Assembly (NCBI RefSeq): GCF_012113595.1
Contig: NZ_CP050831.1
Location: 3,348,001-3,412,000, forward strand
Length of the DNA: 64,000 nucleotides
Direction: 5' to 3'
Origin: Bacteroides faecium
GTDB lineage: Bacteria; Bacteroidota; Bacteroidia; Bacteroidales; Bacteroidaceae
The position numbers were made by a program, and so were the translations under genes. Of this stretch, positions 58,972 to 64,000 are shown piece by piece. Below the pieces are notes generated by a model that was not told the DNA's origin, searched no databases, and saw nothing but the letters and a program-made list of their open reading frames with translations. Position 1 is the stretch's first letter, and each line of letters starts with the position of its first letter.

Positions 58972-61248
58972 ATGGAACTTATCAACATCACAGATTCGGT
59001 TAGAGACGCTATCCGGATAGCTAAAACGTTAGCACAGGAATATGGTAATTCTCATTATTCTTCCGCTCATCTTCTTAAAGCTCTCATGCATAAAGAGGTC
59101 GGGCTACATGAGTTTCTGATTGCAATGGGTAAGGATATCGGATATTTGGAAGAATGGGCGGAAATCAGAATCGATGAATATCCCAAAGTGATTTCCGAGT
59201 CTGCTATATCCCCGGACGAACGTTTAGCCTTTATTTTTGAAGAAGCGGATTATGCCCGGATTTCTTTAGGTTTTTTAAAAATTGATTCTATATGCGTATT
59301 GCTGGCTTTAGTGAAACCGGAAGTCGGTTTTAGCACTGACCAGTTACGTTCTTTTCCTGTGCGGGAAAAAGAGATAATAGAGTTTTGCATGCTCGAAAAA
59401 GAATGTCGCACGAGCCTTTTTCCTGATGAAGAGAAAGATGCAAGCCAGGAAAGTTCCGCCGTGTTAAGTCAATATTGTATAGACAGAATGAAATTGCCTG
59501 TTGGAGAATGTCCCATAGTTGGGCGGGAGAAAGAGAAAAGAATGATGATTGAAATCCTGGGCAGGCGAAGCAGGTCGAATGTAGTGATAACCGGGGAATC
59601 GGGGGTAGGGAAGACAGCCTTGGTAGAAAGCCTCGTAAACGATATAATGAAGGGGATGGTACCGTCCTACCTGAAAGATACTAAAATCATAGAACTGGAT
59701 AACGGAGCGCTTATTGCCGGAGCTACTTATAAAGGCGAAATAGAAGACCGTCTTAAAAAAATTATCAAAGATTTGCGGCGGACAGACAGTATTATTTTGT
59801 TTATTGACGACATACATATCCTTCTCGATATAAAACAGGGAAACAACGGAGCAGTCAACATACTCAAGCAAGAACTTGCCAAAGGGGGATTGACAGTTAT
59901 CGGTACTACCACCTCTGACGAATATCGTAAACATATCGAGCCGGACAGCGCCCTTTGCAGATGTTTCGAGGAACTTCATATTGTTGAACCGGATATTCCT
60001 TCTGCCATCCTCATGGTGCAATCACAGTTGGAAGGCTATGTAGGATTTCACCGGATAGACGTGTCTGAAGATGCCGTAAGAGAATGTGTTTATTTATCAA
60101 AGCGTTATATTAAAGAACGCAGTTTGCCGGATGCTGCCATTGATTTGCTCGACAGGACTTTGTCGTCAGTGAAAATGAATAATGAGCTGATAGTTGCCGA
60201 TACGGAAGAAGACAAAAAAACGATAATCGGTATTTATGAAGTGGCTGCTGTCGTTGCTGATAAGACAGGTATTCCTGTCGGAAAAATACAATCCGGCGAG
60301 AAAGAACGACTTTTGAATATGGAAGACAATCTGCGTAAAAGAGTAGTCGGTCAAGACCCTGCTTTGAAGACATTGACAGATGCTATCTTGGAGTCACGTA
60401 GCGGGATGAACCGTGTCGGACAACCGATAGGCTCTTTTTTCCTGCTCGGACCTACGGGAACCGGTAAGACAGAATTGGCGAAAGCGCTTGCTGAAACTCT
60501 GTTCAATGACGAAAAGGCTATGATTCGTTTTGATATGTCCGAGTTTAAAGAAGAGCATTCGGCCGCTCTGCTTTATGGAGCGCCGCCGGGATATGTTGGT
60601 TATGAAGAAGGAGGATTGCTCGTTAATAAAATAAGGCAGCAACCTTATGCGGTTGTTCTCTTTGATGAAATAGAAAAAGCGCACCCGTCTGTCTATGACA
60701 TTTTCCTGCAAATCATGGACGAGGGCAAACTGCATGACAGGATGGGAAAAGAAGGGGATTTTTCCAATTCTATCATTCTTTTTACCTCCAATGTCGGAAG
60801 CGATTGGCTGAGCCGTGAGTTGGCAGCGGGTAATCGTCCTGCCACTTTGCAGATAATGGAAATGATGAGTTTGCATTTTCGTCCTGAGTTTTTGGCGCGG
60901 CTGTCAGAGATAGTCCCCTTTTCTCCAATTACAGATGCCATACTTTTAAAAATCTTCGATATTCAGTTTAAGAGTTTGCTCGGCATCCTTGAAGACAAAG
61001 GCATCTCCATTATTCTGAATGATGAAGTGAAAAAGAAATTGGCACAAAAAGGGTTTACAGCCCGGTATGGGGCACGGCAAGTCTCGGCAGTCATCAGAAA
61101 CTATCTTCGCCGCCCTATCTCCCGCTTTATTATTAGCGGCAAACTGAACAAAGGGGATACGCTTGTCGCGGAGATGGACGCTGACGATTCTATCGTATGG
61201 GACATTCTGTCATCGGGTGCTGATAACAATAAAACGGACAGATTATGA
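58972..61248 (+). CDS. tssH: T6SS disassembly ATPase TssH (ClpV)
   Basis: 758-residue AAA+ disaggregase that takes apart contracted TssBC sheaths for reuse. Clp N-domain (residues 1-150, NITDSVRDAIRIAKTLAQEYGNSHYSSAHLL), first ATPase domain with Walker A ITGESGVGKTALVE and FIDDIHILLD, then second ATPase domain with Walker A LLGPTGTGKTELAKALAE, Walker B VVLFDEIEKAHPSVYD and sensor TSNVGSDW. The start at 58972 (MELINITDSV) replaces an upstream ATG that adds a non-family hydrophobic leader. tssE follows with ATGA overlap. Confidence 0.95.
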   Translation: MELINITDSVRDAIRIAKTLAQEYGNSHYSSAHLLKALMHKEVGLHEFLIAMGKDIGYLEEWAEIRIDEYPKVISESAISPDERLAFIFEEADYARISLGFLKIDSICVLLALVKPEVGFSTDQLRSFPVREKEIIEFCMLEKECRTSLFPDEEKDASQESSAVLSQYCIDRMKLPVGECPIVGREKEKRMMIEILGRRSRSNVVITGESGVGKTALVESLVNDIMKGMVPSYLKDTKIIELDNGALIAGATYKGEIEDRLKKIIKDLRRTDSIILFIDDIHILLDIKQGNNGAVNILKQELAKGGLTVIGTTTSDEYRKHIEPDSALCRCFEELHIVEPDIPSAILMVQSQLEGYVGFHRIDVSEDAVRECVYLSKRYIKERSLPDAAIDLLDRTLSSVKMNNELIVADTEEDKKTIIGIYEVAAVVADKTGIPVGKIQSGEKERLLNMEDNLRKRVVGQDPALKTLTDAILESRSGMNRVGQPIGSFFLLGPTGTGKTELAKALAETLFNDEKAMIRFDMSEFKEEHSAALLYGAPPGYVGYEEGGLLVNKIRQQPYAVVLFDEIEKAHPSVYDIFLQIMDEGKLHDRMGKEGDFSNSIILFTSNVGSDWLSRELAAGNRPATLQIMEMMSLHFRPEFLARLSEIVPFSPITDAILLKIFDIQFKSLLGILEDKGISIILNDEVKKKLAQKGFTARYGARQVSAVIRNYLRRPISRFIISGKLNKGDTLVAEMDADDSIVWDILSSGADNNKTDRL

Positions 61249-61688
61249 AATCATCTTATTATAAGCTCCCTCTCAGGTTCGGTCAGATATTGGAAACTCC
61301 CGAAATGGAATTATCCCGCTGTACTTTGGTGCAATCTATCGAACAGCACTTGGAACTGCTGATAACCACTTGTCCCGGCGAGCATAAGTTCGACATGGAT
61401 TATGGATCCAAAATATGGGAGTTGGACTTTGACCATACAGTCACCGGAAAACAATGGGAAGAATCTTTTGTGAAATACCTCAAAGCTTCGGTTTCCGTCT
61501 ATGAACCCAGATTGGAACATATTGATGTCACTGTCTCTGCGATAGACGTTTCCAAAGTGGAAATGCCTTTTGCTGTAACTGCCGTCAAGAAAAAGGTGGA
61601 CATACACATAAGAGGGCTTATCCGGGATACGGACGAAAAGTTTTCCTTTTATTATTGCATTTATTTGGGACCGCTTTCCAGTGAGTAA
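61245..61688 (+). CDS. tssE: T6SS baseplate protein TssE (gp25-like)
   Basis: 147 residues of the gp25/lysozyme-like baseplate family: LPLRFGQILETPEMELSRCTL, HKFDMDYGSKIWELDFDH and SVYEPRLEHIDVTVSAI. It initiates sheath assembly. Overlaps the tssH stop (ATGA) and the next frame. Confidence 0.92.
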   Translation: MKSSYYKLPLRFGQILETPEMELSRCTLVQSIEQHLELLITTCPGEHKFDMDYGSKIWELDFDHTVTGKQWEESFVKYLKASVSVYEPRLEHIDVTVSAIDVSKVEMPFAVTAVKKKVDIHIRGLIRDTDEKFSFYYCIYLGPLSSE

Positions 61689-61707
61689 ATCAATCATACT
61701 TATTACA

Positions 61708-62577
61708 ATGGATACATATCTGAATGGAATCATAGCCAACTATTTGTTAATGCCCCTGATAGCAGTGGTTATGGGAGGGATTGCAATAGTCGTAGCTAAA
61801 AAGAATCATTTTCTGACTAAAAAAATGATTCTTTATTTTTTGTCGGGATGCGTCATTTTAGTACTGCCCTCGATTTCAGGACTATTTGTTTATAATTTTA
61901 TGCCTTATGGTTATATCCTGTTACAACTGTTTTATTTCATAACCGGAGGACTGAACTTGCTAATTATGGACACTGTATTTGAAGATTCGGTTAAGAAGCA
62001 TTACATTTTTGAGATTTCTTTTATCACGGTGATGACAGTAGCCGGCATGGCTTTTTTCTCGGTATTTTTTAATTTGTGTAATAAGTTGCACTATGGGATA
62101 TGGGCTTCCACCTGCCTTCTTCCTTTTTTATTTCCCTCTGTTTATCGGAAAGCCTGCCGTTCATTTTGGGATATACCTGTCGAAGTGTATAAATTATGGC
62201 TTTATTCGTCTGAACAGGAGTATCACGGTCAGGAAGAGCCGGAGTATCAGCCGATGTTCGTTATTGATGTCGAGTTGACCAGAAAACCCGGAGATACGGA
62301 TCCGTTTAGGCTTACTGCTAAAGTTTCCGGTAATATGAATTTCGGCCAATGGTTTAAATGTCTTCTTGACGAATACAATAAAAAGACACCTTCCAATCCG
62401 GTTCAATGCTACAATGGGCAGGAAGATTACGGTTGGGTTTTCTATGTCAAGCATTCATATTTTCATGCCCGAAGATATATTGATCCGGAAATGACCTTTA
62501 GTGCGAATAAATTAAAAAGAGAATACACGGTAGTAGCTCGCAGAGTTTTTGTAACCGATAAAGAAAAGAAAAATTAG
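61708..62577 (+). CDS. tssN: T6SS membrane protein TssN
   Basis: 289 residues, the Bacteroidota-specific membrane component that likely replaces part of the TssJLM membrane complex. Five predicted membrane helices in the first 155 residues (YLLMPLIAVVMGGIAIVVA, ILYFLSGCVILVLPSISGLF, GYILLQLFYFITGGLNLLIM, FITVMTVAGMAFFSVFFNL, ASTCLLPFLFPSVY) then a soluble domain (LTRKPGDTDPFRLTAKVSG). The start at 61708 (MDTYLNGIIANY) is preferred; a GTG at 61681 inside tssE would add nine residues. Confidence 0.88.
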   Translation: MDTYLNGIIANYLLMPLIAVVMGGIAIVVAKKNHFLTKKMILYFLSGCVILVLPSISGLFVYNFMPYGYILLQLFYFITGGLNLLIMDTVFEDSVKKHYIFEISFITVMTVAGMAFFSVFFNLCNKLHYGIWASTCLLPFLFPSVYRKACRSFWDIPVEVYKLWLYSSEQEYHGQEEPEYQPMFVIDVELTRKPGDTDPFRLTAKVSGNMNFGQWFKCLLDEYNKKTPSNPVQCYNGQEDYGWVFYVKHSYFHARRYIDPEMTFSANKLKREYTVVARRVFVTDKEKKN

Positions 62578-62588
62578 TAGAGAGTAAA

Positions 62589-63725
62589 ATGAAATATCGT
62601 TTAGTAAATTGGTGTCCCGGAGCGGAGTTGTCATCCGGTAAATTCATTCAGTCCGACAATTACTTTATAGAGACAATCAACGATTGCCGCTCTGCCGGTC
62701 TGAATCCCTTTAATTATGGGTTACTCCCTTGTAAAGACGGGCAGGAATCCTCTGTGATGTTTGAGATAAGCGAACGTATCACCAATCGTTTGGAAGTAAC
62801 TCTGAAATATTGTGATGCAGTCACCCGGGAGGGAGCCAGGCTTTTTTATAATCATTTGTCAGGTGAACCTTTAGAAGCTGCCTATTCTTTTTCAGAAACC
62901 ACCGAAGATACCGGTGGAGAAGCACGGTATCTCCATGTGCTTCTTTCTGTCGACCCTTTCAGCCGGGTAGCTACGGGCATACCGGATGAGAGGGAAGCTC
63001 CCTTGCATTATCCTGATATCGTACCTTGCTATCGCTTGTTTCTTCAGCCTGCCGGAGACACAAATATCCGGCAGTCGGGTGGACAATATCTGATTATCGG
63101 ACGCATCAGAAGATTCAGAGGGCGTTGTGAGTTTGATATGGATTTTATCCCTCCTTCCACTTCGATGGCCTCCCATATTCGCTTGTCACGCTATCATCAT
63201 CAATTTGCTTCTTTGGTGAATACCATTGAAACCAGTTCAATTCATATTATACAGAAAATCAATACTTCCCCTGATGTCAATAATATTTCGGCTAACTTGC
63301 AGGCTTTGTGCCACAGCTTGTTGTCGGAAATATCGAGAGTCTATTTTCCTTATATAAATGCCGGGCTTTTTTGGAGGCCGATAGAAGTGGTAGGTTGTTT
63401 TTCAACATTGGCTCACCGTCTTTTTGTGACTTTGCAGTGTATGGATAGAAAGGAAAAAGAACAACTTCTGAATTATTTTTATGAGTGGGACGATTTGAAG
63501 CCGGGTGATTTCGAATCGTTACTCAAGGAAATAACCGACATCCATTATAATCATTCTGCCATAAGCGAAGTAATGTTCCGGATCAGTAATTTTCTGATGA
63601 TTCTATCCGGGTTATGGGCAAAAATGGCATCATTGGAATTGGTAGGTCAGCATAAAGAAAGCATCATAATTTCCGAGCGGGAGACGTCTCCGATATTGCC
63701 AAAGAAAAAAAGATGGTTTGATTAA
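62589..63725 (+). CDS. tssK: T6SS baseplate protein TssK
   Basis: 378 residues. The family opening YRLVNWCPGAELSSGKFIQSDNYFIETI-like and middle KYCDAVTREGARLFYN, HIRLSRYHHQFASLVNTIETS, and VVGCFSTLAHRLFVTL support TssK, which links the baseplate to the membrane complex. It follows tssN by 11 bp. Confidence 0.92.
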   Translation: MKYRLVNWCPGAELSSGKFIQSDNYFIETINDCRSAGLNPFNYGLLPCKDGQESSVMFEISERITNRLEVTLKYCDAVTREGARLFYNHLSGEPLEAAYSFSETTEDTGGEARYLHVLLSVDPFSRVATGIPDEREAPLHYPDIVPCYRLFLQPAGDTNIRQSGGQYLIIGRIRRFRGRCEFDMDFIPPSTSMASHIRLSRYHHQFASLVNTIETSSIHIIQKINTSPDVNNISANLQALCHSLLSEISRVYFPYINAGLFWRPIEVVGCFSTLAHRLFVTLQCMDRKEKEQLLNYFYEWDDLKPGDFESLLKEITDIHYNHSAISEVMFRISNFLMILSGLWAKMASLELVGQHKESIIISERETSPILPKKKRWFD

Positions 63726-63774
63726 AAAAGTGATAGCGTTGAATGAATAATGAATTCTTTTTAGAGAAGATAAT

Positions 63775-64000
63775 ATGATACATGTTCTTTTTAAGTTGAA
63801 GACCGGTGAGGAAAGATGGCTTTCCGGTATAAAATATAAATATTTTAGGAAGAGAGGTGAAGATGATAAAAGTTCTTATCCTTCAGGAAGACTCGAAGGA
63901 GGGCTTTTTGAAATTGAGTTCAATTCCACCGGTCATGATGAATTTTTTCTTGTATGGACTAAAGGGTGGACAATATATGCCGGTGAGTTTGTTTTTTATG
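63775..64000 (+). CDS. tssD: Hcp-like T6SS tube protein TssD (cut by window end)
   Basis: First 75 residues from MIHVLFKLKTGEERWLSGIK. The pattern of a short beta strand, a Pro/Ser-rich turn (SSYPSGRLEGGLFEIEFN), then FFLVWTKGWTIYAGEFVFY is that of the Hcp (tube) fold in Bacteroidota. Located after tssK as expected. The C-terminus and the stop lie outside the window. Confidence 0.72.
   Translation, partial: MIHVLFKLKTGEERWLSGIKYKYFRKRGEDDKSSYPSGRLEGGLFEIEFNSTGHDEFFLVWTKGWTIYAGEFVFY

Noticed and set aside
59464..60021. 185-codon open frame on the minus strand
   Set aside because: Antisense to the ClpV first ATPase domain.

Overview
The window looks like a chromosomal segment of a gut Bacteroides species. 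The support is a tmRNA whose tag reads GETNYALAA, several -7 boxes of the Bacteroides TAnnTTTG type, SusC/SusD outer-membrane pairs, ECF sigma/FecR pairs, and a Bacteroidota-type (subtype iii) type VI secretion system (T6SS) with TssN.

Region 1 (1-3.1 kb): the 5' part of a GH3 beta-glycosidase gene on the minus strand, then ssrA (tmRNA) with a clear terminator. Region 2 (3.1-18.4 kb): an ECF-sigma-controlled polysaccharide utilisation locus: sigma factor, FecR anti-sigma, STN-type SusC, SusD, DUF4843 lipoprotein, PKD-like lipoprotein, TlpA-type thioredoxin protein, a frameshifted GH29 alpha-L-fucosidase and a polysaccharide lyase/GH88 fusion. The surface SusCD pair would import fucosylated, uronic-acid-containing oligosaccharides that the lyase and unsaturated glucuronyl hydrolase cut in the periplasm. 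A candidate antisense RNA and a strong hairpin lie between fecR and susC. Region 3 (18.4-28 kb): a gene-free stretch with nested inverted repeats and a four-unit 22-bp repeat array, dinB, a heparinase II/III-like lyase with a small secreted partner, a C1 peptidase, an overlooked 45-codon gene and a transglutaminase-like lipoprotein.

Region 4 (28-43 kb) is mostly housekeeping: an orphan Na+-decarboxylase beta subunit with an OadG-like partner, cutC, rny, zapA and a coiled-coil partner, a nucleosidase, queD-queE, lutABC, a second 22-bp repeat array, pyridoxal kinase, and a five-gene minus-strand operon (CDP-alcohol phosphatidyltransferase, CdsA-like, PlsC-like, ECF sigma, TonB-type anti-sigma hybrid). 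Region 5 (43-46.5 kb): a VWA lipoprotein-like protein, two small accessory genes (one with a palindrome inside its promoter), tRNA-Trp and an ArsC/Spx-like protein.

Region 6 (46.6-64 kb): a phage-like trio (amidase fused to a spanin-like tail, membrane coiled coil, HU-like protein) followed by a T6SS. The minus strand runs tssB, tssC, vgrG, a 979-residue VasX-like membrane effector candidate, two tandem membrane proteins (immunity candidates), a PAAR protein and a metzincin-like candidate effector. The divergent plus strand runs tssH (clpV), tssE, tssN, tssK and the start of an Hcp-like tssD gene. The most unusual signals are the effector/immunity block, in which the second immunity candidate begins with a copied PAAR start, the amidase-spanin fusion, and the two distant 22-bp-period repeat arrays.
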